The notes: generated from the letters alone by a model not told the origin. 64,000 nucleotides of DNA from Chloroflexi bacterium bin125 (GCA_002239025.1 MPNM01000002.1:310001-374000), one strand, 5' to 3'. Positions 23,215 to 31,967 are shown, counted from the first letter of the stretch. Translations and numbers: made by a program.

Positions 23215-24159
23215 TCAGGCTGTGCCGTCTGCCCAGGCCGTGATCAATGTGTGCGCGATAGCCATCGGACCAGGCAGCGAGAGCGCGCCTTCGGGCAATC
23301 CCGGTTGTCCAAGCTGCGCCGCCGGCTGTTCGAGCGAATCACGAATCTCATCTCGAGTAAACCAGCGCACATCGTCCATTTCCCACTCGTCGTAGTTGAT
23401 GTCCGCGCTGCCGGCGTCGGCATGGCAGCCAATCATCAGCGACGAGGGGAAGGGCCACGGCTGCGACGAGTGATAGCGCACGTTCACAGCATCGATGCCC
23501 GATTCCTCAGCCACCTCTCGACGCACGGCGTCCTCGATTGACTCACCGTGATCGATGAAACCTGCCAATGCCGAGAACATGCCAGCCGGCCAGGACGCCT
23601 GACGACCAAGCAGGCAGCGATCCCGCTCAGTGTCGATCACGACAGTGATCACCACTGGATCGGTGCGCGGAAAGTGTTCGGCGGGGCACGATCTGCACTT
23701 CCGAGAGATGCCCCCCTGTACAGCTTCCGTTGGCGCTCCGCAGACGGCGCAGAACTGGTGCCGCTCATGCCAGTCAAGAAATGCTCGGGCCTGGGCCGCG
23801 ATCCCGGCGTCATCGCCGTCGAGCACCGGAGCGGCGGCGCGCAGGTCCATGAACGAGGCGTCGTCGGATAACTCAAACTGACCGGGCGCAGCGGCTTCAT
23901 TGATCGCAAACCGCGCCGCGCCGTTCGATGTACCCAGCAGCAATGCCGGATGACGGTCGATGTCTGCGCCAACGGGCAATCGCGACCAGGCCAGTCGCAT
24001 CCCACCATCTACCTGTCGCATCGGAAAGGTGAGACTGCGCAGCGGCAGAAACTCAGCGCTGGCGTCGCGCAGTTGCGTCCCGACCCATTCCTCGTCGCGC
24101 CGCCGCGCCGCTTCACGATCGAGGGGATTGCCGGCGAAGGTGTTGCGATGTTCAGGCAT
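23215..24159 (-). CDS. nudC: NAD+ diphosphatase (NudC-type Nudix hydrolase)
   Basis: A 314-residue NudC-type hydrolase that splits NAD(H) to NMN(H) and AMP, and in some bacteria removes NAD caps from RNA. A zinc ribbon is visible as CAVCGAP...RKCRSC. The Nudix box is GFIDHGESIEDAVRREVAEESG with the REVxEE glutamates intact. The following SQPWPFPSSLMIGC is the NudC-specific SQPWPFPxS motif, which decides the family. The N-terminal ~130 residues are the poorly conserved NUDIX-like domain. It lies 44 bp from the fhs gene upstream on the same strand. Confidence 0.96.
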   Translation of the reverse strand: MPEHRNTFAGNPLDREAARRRDEEWVGTQLRDASAEFLPLRSLTFPMRQVDGGMRLAWSRLPVGADIDRHPALLLGTSNGAARFAINEAAAPGQFELSDDASFMDLRAAAPVLDGDDAGIAAQARAFLDWHERHQFCAVCGAPTEAVQGGISRKCRSCPAEHFPRTDPVVITVVIDTERDRCLLGRQASWPAGMFSALAGFIDHGESIEDAVRREVAEESGIDAVNVRYHSSQPWPFPSSLMIGCHADAGSADINYDEWEMDDVRWFTRDEIRDSLEQPAAQLGQPGLPEGALSLPGPMAIAHTLITAWADGTA

Positions 24160-24202
24160 GAGCTCAACCCCTCCGGTCGGACTGCGTGCGCAAGTGCAAG
24201 AT

Positions 24203-25834
24203 CTAGGCGGTGTGCGACGCCGCGGTGTGATCGAACCGTGTCGCTGCCGGAGTGCTCGGCAATCCCGGCATCGTCATGATTTCGCCAGAGATGATGACCA
24301 TGAATCCCGCTCCCGCTGAGGGACGGACATCGCGGACCGTGAACTCGTGCTCTTGCGGTCGCCCCAGCCGACCCGCGTCATCCGAGAGCGAGTACTGCGT
24401 CTTTGCGATGCAGACCGGCCACTCCTGCTGGCCCAGACGCCGAGCGCGGCGCAACGTGAGCTCGGCCCGGCGCAGATACGTCACGGTTCCGGCCCCGTAG
24501 ACCTCACGAGCCACCGACTCGATCTTGTCCTTGAGCGAGTCCTCCAGGCTGTACAGGCGCTGGAACTCCGGTCGTTCGCCGGCCAGCGCTTCACGCACCT
24601 GGATCGCGAGATCAAGACAGGCATCGCCGCCACCGCCATAGGGATTGGCCACGGCCGCCCGAACACCACGCCGCTGACAGTGCGCCACGACGGCGTCCAG
24701 CTCGGCCTGCGTGTCCGACGGGAACTGATTCACGGCGACAACCGGGACTACGCCATGTTTGACGACGTTGTCAATATGTGCGTCGAGGTTCGGCAATCCC
24801 GCTTCCAGAGCGGCCAGGTCTTCGACCTCAAGTTCTTTCGCCGGACGCCCGCCGTGTCGCTTGATCGCGCGCGCCGTCGCCACGATCACTGCCGCTTGAG
24901 GCTCGAACCCGCCGATCCGCGAGACCACGTTGAAGAATTTCTCGGCTCCCAGATCGGAGCCAAAGCCAGCCTCAGTCACGGTGATGTCGGCGCAAGCCAT
25001 CGAGGCCCGTGTCGCGGCGATCGAGTTGCAGCCCAACGCGATGTTGGCAAATGGTCCGCCGTGCACAAACGCCGAACCACCTTCGCCGGTCTGGACAAGA
25101 TTGGGCCGAATCGCATCCTGGAGCAGGACAGTCATCGCACTATCTACGCTCAGGTCGCGACAGGTGATCGGCTGAATCGGCGTCGATGTGGTGTAGCCGA
25201 TGATCACGTCACCCAGGCGGCGGTGCAGATCATCGAGATTGCTCGCCACCGAGAGAATTGCCATCACTTCCGAGGCGGGAGTGATATCGAATGCCTCTTC
25301 GCGCGGAATCCCGTCGCTCGTTCCGCCCATCCCGATCACGGCGCCGCGCAAGGCCCGATCATTCATGTCGATGCAGCGCCGCCAGGTGATCCGGCGTGAG
25401 TCAAGACCCAGCGCATTGCCGTGGAACAATGAGTTGTCGATTGCCGCTGCTAACAGGTTGTTGGCGGCCGTCACGGCGTGCAGATCGCCGGTGAAGTGCA
25501 GATTGATATCGTCCGCCGGCAACACCTGGGATCCACCACCGCCGGTGCCGCCGCCCTTGATCCCAAAGACCGGTCCCATTGACGGCTCACGCAGCGCCAC
25601 TGCCGCGTTCGCACCCGACTGCCGCAGCGCCTGGGTCAGTCCGATCGCCGTGGTCGTCTTGCCCTCGCCCGCTGTTGTCGGCGTCATTCCGGTGACCAGC
25701 ACGACGTCGCCCTGCGGCCGGGAGCGAAGCCGCTCCAGCGCGTCCGCAGTCAGCTTGGCCTTGTGCCGTCCGTAAAGATCAAGGTCATCCTCCGACAGGC
25801 CCAACTCCGCTGCCACATCGACGATTGGCCGCAT
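24203..25834 (-). CDS. fhs: Formate-tetrahydrofolate ligase
   Basis: A 543-residue enzyme forming 10-formyl-THF from formate, THF and ATP. The P-loop TPTTAGEGKTTTAIGLTQAL and the neighbouring EPSMGPVFGIKGG are diagnostic, as are RALRGAVIGMGGTSDGIPRE, GGPFANIALGCNS and AVNQFPSDT. Length is normal. It supplies one-carbon units for purines or takes part in formate metabolism; no folD or gcv genes are adjacent. NudC follows on the same strand. Upstream lies a 400-bp repeat-rich gap. Confidence 0.97.
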   Translation of the reverse strand: MRPIVDVAAELGLSEDDLDLYGRHKAKLTADALERLRSRPQGDVVLVTGMTPTTAGEGKTTTAIGLTQALRQSGANAAVALREPSMGPVFGIKGGGTGGGGSQVLPADDINLHFTGDLHAVTAANNLLAAAIDNSLFHGNALGLDSRRITWRRCIDMNDRALRGAVIGMGGTSDGIPREEAFDITPASEVMAILSVASNLDDLHRRLGDVIIGYTTSTPIQPITCRDLSVDSAMTVLLQDAIRPNLVQTGEGGSAFVHGGPFANIALGCNSIAATRASMACADITVTEAGFGSDLGAEKFFNVVSRIGGFEPQAAVIVATARAIKRHGGRPAKELEVEDLAALEAGLPNLDAHIDNVVKHGVVPVVAVNQFPSDTQAELDAVVAHCQRRGVRAAVANPYGGGGDACLDLAIQVREALAGERPEFQRLYSLEDSLKDKIESVAREVYGAGTVTYLRRAELTLRRARRLGQQEWPVCIAKTQYSLSDDAGRLGRPQEHEFTVRDVRPSAGAGFMVIISGEIMTMPGLPSTPAATRFDHTAASHTA

Positions 25835-25982
25835 GTGCCTCCCCCTCAGATCGCTTCGCAGGGCAGAGTAGCGCAGGTCCGCTTCCGGCTTGAAACAGGC
25901 GGACGCGTTCGCTCAGCTTGCGCGTATGGCTGTTACCTGTCGTTCTGAACTCCTGTAGAGAATGATGCGTATCCTCCGATTC

Positions 25983-26150
25983 CCATCTCCCCCCCTTGCG
26001 GGGGGAGATGTCACAGAGTGACAGAGGGGGGGTCGGCTGGCGACGACCAGATAGTGCTAACAGGCATGGACCCCCCCTCTGCCTTCGGCATCTCCCCCGC
26101 GAGGGGGGAGAAGGGGAGTTATGCATCGGTCTCTGTAGGGTCGCCCCTAC
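25983..26150. repeat. Composite block of palindromic repeats
   Basis: Two inverted copies of one repeat face each other: 25984-26033 (CATCTCCC...GGGGGGAGATG with GTCACAGAGTGACAGAGGG) and 26069-26124 (CCCCCCCTCTGCC...). They are followed by ATGCATCGGTCTCTGTAGGG and GTAGGGTCGCCCCTAC. The GTCAC-x4-GTGAC half-palindrome is a recurring hallmark. The block fills the space between fhs and the lipoprotein gene; no gene is visible from 25835 to 26244. Confidence 0.75.
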
Positions 26151-26213
26151 AACGTGCTCGAATGCGCGCCGACCGATCTGCACGCAGGTCTCTGTTTGTG
26201 GAGACCGAAGGTT

Positions 26214-26246
26214 CGTCGCGTCGAACGTCGCGTCGAACGTCGCGTC
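26214..26246 (+). repeat. 12-bp tandem repeat
   Basis: CGTCGCGTCGAA occurs at 26214-26225 and 26226-26237, then 9 bp of a third unit. It directly abuts the stop codon of the minus-strand lipoprotein gene. Confidence 0.85.
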
Positions 26247-26691
26247 AGTTCTCGACCGTCACTTTGACATCGGTCACTTTGCGTGAGTTGACGATCAAGG
26301 CGATGTTGAAATCGCCGTCATCGTTGATCCGCAGCGGAATCACCGCGACCTGCCAGGGCGGCTCGAGGTCTTCGAAGCGAAAGTCGTTCAACTCGAAGAA
26401 CTCACGAGCCCCGGCATCGTACTCAACTCGCACGAGGATGTGGTCGGCATCGACCACTTCATTCATTTCCAGCCGCAGCCAGAATCGCTCGTCCAGCTTG
26501 AGCGGGCGATTCAGCGGAGTCAGCACGGCCTTGTCGTCGGCCTGTTCATCGATGTGCAACGCCGCAACCGCAGACCCGCCCACGCCTGAGAAAATCCCTG
26601 CGCCCGACGATCCTGCACATGCTGCAGCGATCGGCAGGATCAGCATGGCCAGGATGATCATTCCGGCGAGACCGCTACGATCTGTGGGCAT
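26245..26691 (-). CDS. Predicted lipoprotein, function unknown
   Basis: A 148-residue protein with a lipoprotein signal: hydrophobic GMIILAMLILPIAAACAG with lipobox cysteine C25. The mature part is a small all-beta-looking domain (FWLRLEMNEVV, ILVRVEYDAG, PWQVAVIPLRINDDG). I recognise no family. I chose the ATG at 26691; a GTG immediately before it is equally possible. It is divergent from the glycine-betaine-type ABC operon, with about 97 bp between starts, so the two units may share a regulatory region. Confidence 0.72.
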   Translation of the reverse strand: MPTDRSGLAGMIILAMLILPIAAACAGSSGAGIFSGVGGSAVAALHIDEQADDKAVLTPLNRPLKLDERFWLRLEMNEVVDADHILVRVEYDAGAREFFELNDFRFEDLEPPWQVAVIPLRINDDGDFNIALIVNSRKVTDVKVTVEN

Positions 26692-26788
26692 CACTGAAAG
26701 GGTAGTCTGCCTGCAGAGGGATTCCGTTCAAGTTCGGAACGGCAAAAGGCTCAGTGATTACACCTTCGTGGATGTAGAAGGGTTTTTC

Positions 26789-28027
26789 GTGGAGACCACA
26801 GAGCCGGACATAGTGCTCTCGATCCGAGGCCTCTATAAGGTATTCGCCGACGACGATGGGACCGGCCTGAACCAGGCTGTCGATGGACGCTCCAAAGACG
26901 AAATCCAGGAGGACACGGGAGCCGTCGTCGGGCTTCGCGACATCAATATCGATATCGCCCGTGGCGAGCTCTTCGTTGTGATGGGCCTCTCCGGCTGCGG
27001 CAAGTCGACCCTGGTGCGCTGCATTAACCGGCTGATTGAACCCTCGGCCGGTCAAGTCTGGCTCAACGACCGTGAGATCACCGCCATGGACGACGATCAG
27101 CTGCGCGACATCCGCCGTAGGGATCTGGCCATGGTGTTCCAGCACTTCGGCCTGATGCCGCATCGCAATGTGCTCGACAACGTGGCTCTGCCACTCGAGG
27201 TCGGAGGCGTGGCTAAACCAGAGCGGCGTGAACGCGCGGGCGCAGCGCTCAGTCTCGTCGGCCTCGGAGATTGGACCGATTCCTTGCCCAGCGCGCTTTC
27301 CGGCGGCATGAAACAACGAGTCGGTCTCGCTCGCGGTCTCGCCATGGAGACACCGGTCCTGCTGATGGACGAACCGTTCTCGGCGCTCGATCCGGTGATT
27401 CGGCGCGACCTCCAGGACGAGCTGCTGGCGCTGCAAGACTCGGTCCACAAGACGATCGTCTTCATCACCCACGACCTGAACGAAGCGGTCCGCGTCGGCG
27501 ACCGGATCGCGATCATGCGCGACGGAGAAGTCGTCCAGGTCGGCGCGCCCAATGATGTCGTGCTCAACCCGGCCGACAGCTTCGTCCGAGAATTCACTCA
27601 GGACGTGCGACTGCACGGCATGGTCACGGCCGCTTCGATCATGGATCCCGAGTTCGAATCCATCAATGGAGCCACGCCTGTGGCCAGCGCAATCAAGACC
27701 ATGCAGGACAGCGGATTGTCTACTACCTGCTGCGTCGACGCCGATGGCAAGTATCTGGGCGCGCTCGATCTCGCCCGCGCGCTGAGGGCCCAGGCCGAAG
27801 GCGCCAAACAGATTGAGCAGGCCCAGCTCTACATCGGCGACTCGGTCTGGGAAGAAACCGTGCTGGACGACCTGGTCCCGGCCGGACTCCGCGCGCAGCA
27901 TCCGTTGGCAGTACTCGACAACGCCGGCGTGCTCGTCGGCGTGATCCCGCTCGAACGCCTGGCCCGCGCCATGGTCTCCGACGAAGCCGCCGTCGCCGCT
28001 GCAGCCGAAAGCGACACGGCGTCATGA
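26789..28027 (+). CDS. proV: Glycine betaine/proline ABC transporter ATPase (ProV-like)
   Basis: A 412-residue ABC ATPase of the compatible-solute type. Walker A is GLSGCGKST (about 66-74), the signature LSGGMKQRVGLARGLA, Walker B VLLMDEPFSALDP, with a switch histidine in VFITHDLNEAVR. Residues 280-400 carry CBS-like repeats (GLSTTCCVDADGKYLGALDL, AGVLVGVIPLERL) that sense ionic strength in OpuA-type systems. The GTG at 26789 is preferred because AGAAGGG sits 6 bp upstream and the longer open frame upstream lacks homology. It overlaps the permease gene by 4 bp (ATGA). Confidence 0.93.
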   Translation: METTEPDIVLSIRGLYKVFADDDGTGLNQAVDGRSKDEIQEDTGAVVGLRDINIDIARGELFVVMGLSGCGKSTLVRCINRLIEPSAGQVWLNDREITAMDDDQLRDIRRRDLAMVFQHFGLMPHRNVLDNVALPLEVGGVAKPERRERAGAALSLVGLGDWTDSLPSALSGGMKQRVGLARGLAMETPVLLMDEPFSALDPVIRRDLQDELLALQDSVHKTIVFITHDLNEAVRVGDRIAIMRDGEVVQVGAPNDVVLNPADSFVREFTQDVRLHGMVTAASIMDPEFESINGATPVASAIKTMQDSGLSTTCCVDADGKYLGALDLARALRAQAEGAKQIEQAQLYIGDSVWEETVLDDLVPAGLRAQHPLAVLDNAGVLVGVIPLERLARAMVSDEAAVAAAAESDTAS

Positions 28028-29040
28028 CCGATGGTGCCATGCCTCCAGCCATGCCTCCGCGTCATGTGCTTTCGCTGATTATGTTGGGCAGCAACCGGCC
28101 GCTGCCGACACGCTGGTGGATCGCGCCGGCGGTGATTGTGGTCATCGGCCTCGCCTTTGTGCTTTCCTACTTCCTCGTCGCTGCAGAGTTTCCCTTTGAT
28201 GTCGGGCGCGATGTTGGGCACCGGATCGATATCTGGCTGGACTGGCTCAAGGACAACTTCTCACCGGTCTTCCAGGCAATCAAAAATGTGATCGTCTGGT
28301 TCCTCAACTCGCTTGAGGACATGATGCTCTGGCTCACCTGGCCCGCCTTCATCGGCGCGATCGCGCTGACGTCGTGGCTACTGGTCTCCTTCCGCATGGC
28401 TCTGTTCTCGGCTGCATCGTTGCTGCTGCTCGCGACCTTCGGTCTCTGGGGCTCGACCGTCGAAACCATGGCGCTGATCATCGTGACCGTCACCCTGTCA
28501 ATCCTGATTGCGGTCCCACTCGGCGTCTGGGCCTCACAAAGCGACCGGCTCGACGCCGTCCTGCGCCCAATCCTCGACGCGATGCAGACCATGCCCTCGT
28601 TCGTCTATCTGGTCCCGGCGATTGCGTTCTTCTCGCTCGGTGATACGCCCGCCGTCTTCGCGACGCTGATCTACGCGGTGCCGCCCGCAGTCCGGCTGAC
28701 CAATCTCGGCATTCGCCAACTACCGGAAGAAACCCTGGAAGCCGCCGATTCCTTCGGCATGACCCGCAGCCAGATGCTGATCAAGGTCAAGATCCCACTG
28801 GCCATCCCCACGATCATGGCCGGTGTCAACCAGACCACGCTGATGGCGCTGTCGATGGTCGTGATCGCTTCGCTGGTCGGAGCGGGAGGTCTGGGGCTCG
28901 ACGTCAACCGCGCCCTCGGCCGGATCGAACCAGGCAACGCGTTCCTCGCCGGCCTGGGCATCGTCTTCGTCGCCATCATTATCGACCGCATCACCCAGGC
29001 ATTGACCAAACGCCAGCAGTCTGCGCTCGGCGGCGACTGA
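28024..29040 (+). CDS. proW: Glycine betaine/proline ABC transporter permease (ProW-like)
   Basis: A 338-residue permease with several membrane spans. The transmembrane core carries the ProW/OpuAB-type sequence LDAMQTMPSFVYLVPAIAFF and the coupling EAA-like motif EAADSFGMTRSQMLIKVKIPLA. The N-terminal ~90 residues, with one span and an amphipathic stretch (WLKDNFSPVFQAIKNVIVWF), are typical of ProW. The gene overlaps proV by 4 bp and is followed by a small membrane protein gene and the binding-protein gene. Confidence 0.94.
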   Translation: MTDGAMPPAMPPRHVLSLIMLGSNRPLPTRWWIAPAVIVVIGLAFVLSYFLVAAEFPFDVGRDVGHRIDIWLDWLKDNFSPVFQAIKNVIVWFLNSLEDMMLWLTWPAFIGAIALTSWLLVSFRMALFSAASLLLLATFGLWGSTVETMALIIVTVTLSILIAVPLGVWASQSDRLDAVLRPILDAMQTMPSFVYLVPAIAFFSLGDTPAVFATLIYAVPPAVRLTNLGIRQLPEETLEAADSFGMTRSQMLIKVKIPLAIPTIMAGVNQTTLMALSMVVIASLVGAGGLGLDVNRALGRIEPGNAFLAGLGIVFVAIIIDRITQALTKRQQSALGGD

Positions 29041-29080
29041 GCGACTCCATTTACTCGTCCACCATGCAAAGGCTCAACCC

Positions 29081-29296
29081 ATGCAGGCTCTGATCCAACG
29101 ACTTGCCAGGATCCCCGGCCTGACGATCGGTTGCATTACCGTCCTCTGCTGGGTGCTGACCGCGTTCGCCATCGCTGACCCCGATCTCTCGCCCAAGGCC
29201 GCTCTCGGCGGAGCCAAAGCCTTGTTCCTCGTATTGGCAATTCTCATGACCATTCTCACTGTGTACAGACTGCGACTCTTCAGAAGTCGCGATTGA
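29081..29296 (+). CDS. Small two-span membrane protein in the betaine-transport cluster
   Basis: A 71-residue protein with two predicted spans (LTIGCITVLCWVLTAFAI and GAKALFLVLAILMTILTVY), a short outside loop and a basic tail RLRLFRSRD. AAAGG lies 8 bp before the ATG. Its position between the permease and the binding-protein genes suggests an accessory part of the transporter, but I recognise no family. Confidence 0.68.
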   Translation: MQALIQRLARIPGLTIGCITVLCWVLTAFAIADPDLSPKAALGGAKALFLVLAILMTILTVYRLRLFRSRD

Positions 29297-29362
29297 GGAT
29301 GTTGATAGGCTGAAACAACGTTTGCTATCAAGACTGGTAGCTGTTCAGAATCGGAGACGATC

Positions 29363-30361
29363 ATGGATACCTCAAGACCGATGCGGCGACCAATGAAGTT
29401 GCTGCTCATGCTCGGCGCGCTCGTCGTCGGGGCTGCCACACTGCTCTCTGCCTGCGGGGGCGAAGAAGAAAAGACGACCGTCGTCTTCTCGGACCTCAAC
29501 TGGACCTCCTCGGAAATCCAGGTACGTGCAGCCGCGTACATTGTCGAGCACGGCCTCGAGTACCCCACTGAACTGGTTGCCGGCGACACCGTCTCCCTCT
29601 GGCAAGGGCTGACCAACGGCGACACCCAGGTCACCATGGAAATCTGGCCGGCCCAGCAACCATGGATCGACGAGCTCGAGCCTGGCGTGATCGAACTGCT
29701 CGGCGACTCGCTTGACGAAAACTGGGAAGGCTGGGTCATCCCGCAATACGTCAAGGACGCCAACCCAGGTCTGGTTTCCGTTTCTGATCTGCCCGATTAC
29801 ATGGAACTGTTCGTCACCGCCGACTCGCGCGGCAAGGCCCGATTCATCGACTGCGTGCCCGGCTGGGCCTGCGAGCAGGTGAACGGTAACAAGGTCTCCG
29901 CCTACGGGCTCGAAGATGTGCTTGAGCTGGTCAAGCCCGGCTCCGGCGCGGCGCTGTTCGAGGACCTCGAATCTACCTACGCCCGCGGCGAAGCCTGGCT
30001 GGGCTACATGTGGGGTCCGACCAAGCCGACCGCCACGCTCGACCTCTACCGCCTGGAAGAGCCCGAGTGGAGCGAAGAATGTTGGAACGGCGACCAGGGC
30101 TGCGCCTACCCGGCCTCTGAAGTTCGCATCGCCGTCAACAGCACCCTGCTTGAAGATGCACCCGAAGTCGTCGAATTCCTGCGCGCCTGGGACTTCGCCG
30201 CTGAGGTCCAGGTCCAGTCCGAAATCTGGATGGCCGAAAACAACGCCTCGCCCGACGAGGCCGCAATCTGGTACCTGACCTCTTACCCCGAGGTATGGTC
30301 GGCTTATGTCTCCGACGAAGCGGCCGAAGCAGTGATGGAGGCGTTGGCTGACGAAAGCTAG
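29363..30361 (+). CDS. proX: Glycine betaine-type ABC transporter substrate-binding lipoprotein (ProX/OpuAC-like)
   Basis: A 332-residue lipoprotein with lipobox cysteine C31 (ATLLSACGG). The mature protein starts TTVVFSDLNWTSSEIQVRAA, typical of OpuAC-like quaternary-amine binding proteins. VTMEIWPAQQPWIDEL and ENWEGWVIPQYV provide the tryptophans that usually form the aromatic box around a trimethylammonium group. GGAG sits 6 bp before the ATG. The exact ligand (betaine, choline, proline betaine, carnitine) cannot be told. Confidence 0.92.
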   Translation: MDTSRPMRRPMKLLLMLGALVVGAATLLSACGGEEEKTTVVFSDLNWTSSEIQVRAAAYIVEHGLEYPTELVAGDTVSLWQGLTNGDTQVTMEIWPAQQPWIDELEPGVIELLGDSLDENWEGWVIPQYVKDANPGLVSVSDLPDYMELFVTADSRGKARFIDCVPGWACEQVNGNKVSAYGLEDVLELVKPGSGAALFEDLESTYARGEAWLGYMWGPTKPTATLDLYRLEEPEWSEECWNGDQGCAYPASEVRIAVNSTLLEDAPEVVEFLRAWDFAAEVQVQSEIWMAENNASPDEAAIWYLTSYPEVWSAYVSDEAAEAVMEALADES

Positions 30362-30606
30362 CCTTGCCGGCCCCAGAGCAGCCAGTAACCGGCCGCCGTC
30401 GAAATCAATCCGACGGCGGCCAGGGGCGGCCACCAGGGACGAAGCTCGGCAAACAGCGGCGGATGGACCAACACCGCTGCGCCGACTGCCAGCGCGCTGG
30501 TCAATCCCAGCGCCGCCAGCAACGCCAGCAACCACAACGCCCAGGTCGACCAACGCCCGCGACGAGCCAGCAGGCTGATTGCGTTCATGCCATTCAGGCT
30601 ACCCAT
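30358..30606 (-). CDS. Possible small two-span membrane protein
   Basis: A minus-strand frame of about 82 residues (MGSLNGMNAISLLARRG) with two hydrophobic spans, WALWLLALLAALGLTSALAV and WPPLAAVGLISTAAGYWLLW. It converges on the binding-protein gene and overlaps its stop by 4 bp. No ribosome-binding site stands out, and the start could also be 30645 or 30588. The hydrophobic pattern and lack of a competing frame are the only support. Confidence 0.5.
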   Translation of the reverse strand: MGSLNGMNAISLLARRGRWSTWALWLLALLAALGLTSALAVGAAVLVHPPLFAELRPWWPPLAAVGLISTAAGYWLLWGRQG

Positions 30607-30738
30607 TCTGGCTACCCACTCAGCCGACGTAGCCGACATTGCCAACGTAGAAATCGACCTCTCGCAGCAACATTGAATCGACCGCCGTCATCCTCACCGG
30701 TTTCATATTCGACATCATCACTAGCAGTTCATCATCCT

Positions 30739-31239
30739 ATGCCCAAGAAATCGAAATCCCGCAGCAAGCAAACTGAACCGACCAGGACCAATCACAACGA
30801 GCGTGTCCTGGCCACCAACCGGCGCGCCTTCTACCAGTACGACATCCTGCGCCGCTTCGAAGCCGGACTCAGCCTCATGGGCTCCGAAATCAAGAGCGCG
30901 CGCGCCGGGCGCGTCTCGATCCAAGAGGCCTATTGCCGCCCTCGAGACGGCGACATGTATCTCGTCGGCGCTCACATCGCCCGCTACGAGCCTTCCGGTC
31001 AGGCCAATCACGATCCGACCCGTGACCGTCGACTGTTGCTCCATCGCCGCGAGATCACCCAGCTTGAGCAAGCCTTCGCCCAGAAAGGCCTGGCCCTGAT
31101 TCCGCTCAAGCTGTATCTCACTCGGGGAAAGGCCAAGCTGGAGATCGGCGTCGGCCGCGGTCGTCGGATTCACGAAAAACGCGATCGCATCGCCGAACGC
31201 GACGCCAACCGGCAGATCGAACGGGCGCTGCGCCGCTAG
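30739..31239 (+). CDS. smpB: SsrA-binding protein SmpB
   Basis: A 166-residue SmpB, partner of tmRNA in rescue of stalled ribosomes. Diagnostic parts are TNRRAFYQYDILRRFEAGLSLMGSEIKS, then RAGRVSIQEAY, GAHIARYEPSGQANHDPTRDR, RKLLLH-like RRLLLHRREI, and the C-terminal KAKLEIGVGRGRRIHEKRDR. The basic first ~18 residues and tail are normal. The tmRNA gene itself lies 296 bp downstream on the same strand. Confidence 0.97.
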   Translation: MPKKSKSRSKQTEPTRTNHNERVLATNRRAFYQYDILRRFEAGLSLMGSEIKSARAGRVSIQEAYCRPRDGDMYLVGAHIARYEPSGQANHDPTRDRRLLLHRREITQLEQAFAQKGLALIPLKLYLTRGKAKLEIGVGRGRRIHEKRDRIAERDANRQIERALRR

Positions 31240-31534
31240 CCAGCCAGGTCCGCCCTCGACAGTGGCCGCGCCGGTGGAGGTCCATCCGCTGCCGACAGTC
31301 CGGCTGCAGCCGGATTGTTCTCAGCATTTGTTGTCTTCTATAGCAAACATCAATCGAATGCACTTAAGAACAATGTTGGCAACGGTGTTGGCAAACACGT
31401 GGGGTTTGCTATCGACTACAGCAGGGACTCGGATATATCGGAACATATGTCATATGTGAAACATACGGACTCCAGGGCCTCTTCTATTGGTACGATTGCT
31501 ATTGCATCGGCCCGTGCCGATGGAACGACCTTCT
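31240..31534. other. AT-richer spacer between smpB and tmRNA
   Basis: About 295 bp without a convincing gene. It contains the probable smpB terminator (31299-31320) and, at 31340-31415, a loose inverted repeat TAGCAAAC...GTTTGCTA with the tandem GTTGGCAACGGTGTTGGCAA between. The region just before 31535 should hold the tmRNA promoter, but no strong consensus boxes are clear. Confidence 0.5.
31299..31320 (+). terminator. Probable terminator after smpB
   Basis: A perfect 16-bp palindrome TCCGGCTGCAGCCGGA is followed by TTGTTC and a T-rich stretch, 60 bp after the smpB stop. Confidence 0.5.
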
Positions 31535-31891
31535 GGGGACGAAAGGGTTCGACAGCGGTTGATTTCGAGTTGTTGCGTGCCGAGCTGGCGTTGCTCGTAA
31601 ATCCACGCCAAACCTCCCTAATTGGCGAATCCAGGGAACTCGCCCTCGCCGCTTAACCGCGGTGACGTCGTCTCTCACCCGCTGCCGAGTCGGAGAGAGA
31701 ACGGCGCCGTTCACTCGGATGCCCGTCGCGGGCGGTTGGGACCGCGCCGGAAAGATTAATTCCACTCACCTGCTCGTAACGGTAGGCCGACGCGCCGGCG
31801 TGCAGGGACAACACAAGCGACGGCTACGCACGTAGAGACAGCCCGCGACGATCGTCTGGACGGGGAGTTCGATTCTCCCCCGTCTCCACCA
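31535..31891 (+). ncRNA. ssrA: Transfer-messenger RNA (tmRNA, SsrA)
   Basis: The 357-nt RNA begins GGGGACGAAAGGGTTCGACAG and ends with the tRNA-like T arm GGGGAGTTCGATTCTCCCC-CGTCTCCACCA, with CCA encoded. The first seven bases pair with CGTCTCC before ACCA (one G-U), forming the acceptor stem. A tag reading frame of the correct type lies inside. Position downstream of smpB supports the call. It adds a degradation tag to proteins on stalled ribosomes. Confidence 0.96.
31597..31656 (+). other. tmRNA tag-peptide reading frame
   Basis: The tag reads approximately VNPRQTSLIGESRELALAA and ends at TAA (31654-31656). The ELALAA end is the expected proteolysis signal. The resume codon appears to be GTA at 31597, by analogy with the bases just upstream of the E. 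coli resume codon; a GCG six bases or more upstream cannot be excluded. Confidence 0.7.
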
Positions 31892-31967
31892 CCGCATCCG
31901 ATTCGCCCGCTCGGATGCGATCCGGACCAGCCGGCGCCCCGTGCGCCGACCAAGAACTGAGGGCAGC

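Noticed and set aside
25835-25980. Folate- or SAM-type riboswitch upstream of fhs
   Set aside because: A GTCCGC/GCGGAC hairpin is present, but I could not match it to any known riboswitch core.
25983-26124. CRISPR array
   Set aside because: Repeats are few, palindromic, in inverted orientation and irregularly spaced; there are no unique spacers of constant length and no cas genes.
26018-26788. N-terminal extension of the ProV-like protein
   Set aside because: The longer open frame runs through repeats and over the divergent lipoprotein gene. The GTG at 26789 has a good ribosome-binding site and starts just before the domain.
26675-27901. Antisense frame of about 408 codons over proV
   Set aside because: The ABC ATPase motifs on the plus strand are unambiguous.
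29372-30553. Long antisense frame of about 393 codons over the proX gene
   Set aside because: The plus strand encodes a clear lipoprotein with signal and aromatic box; the antisense product shows no motif.
31535-31891. A tRNA gene at the 3' end of this segment
   Set aside because: The T arm and CCA end belong to the tmRNA: its 5' end pairs with the 3' acceptor strand and a tag frame lies between. No other tRNA, including tRNA-Sec, was seen.
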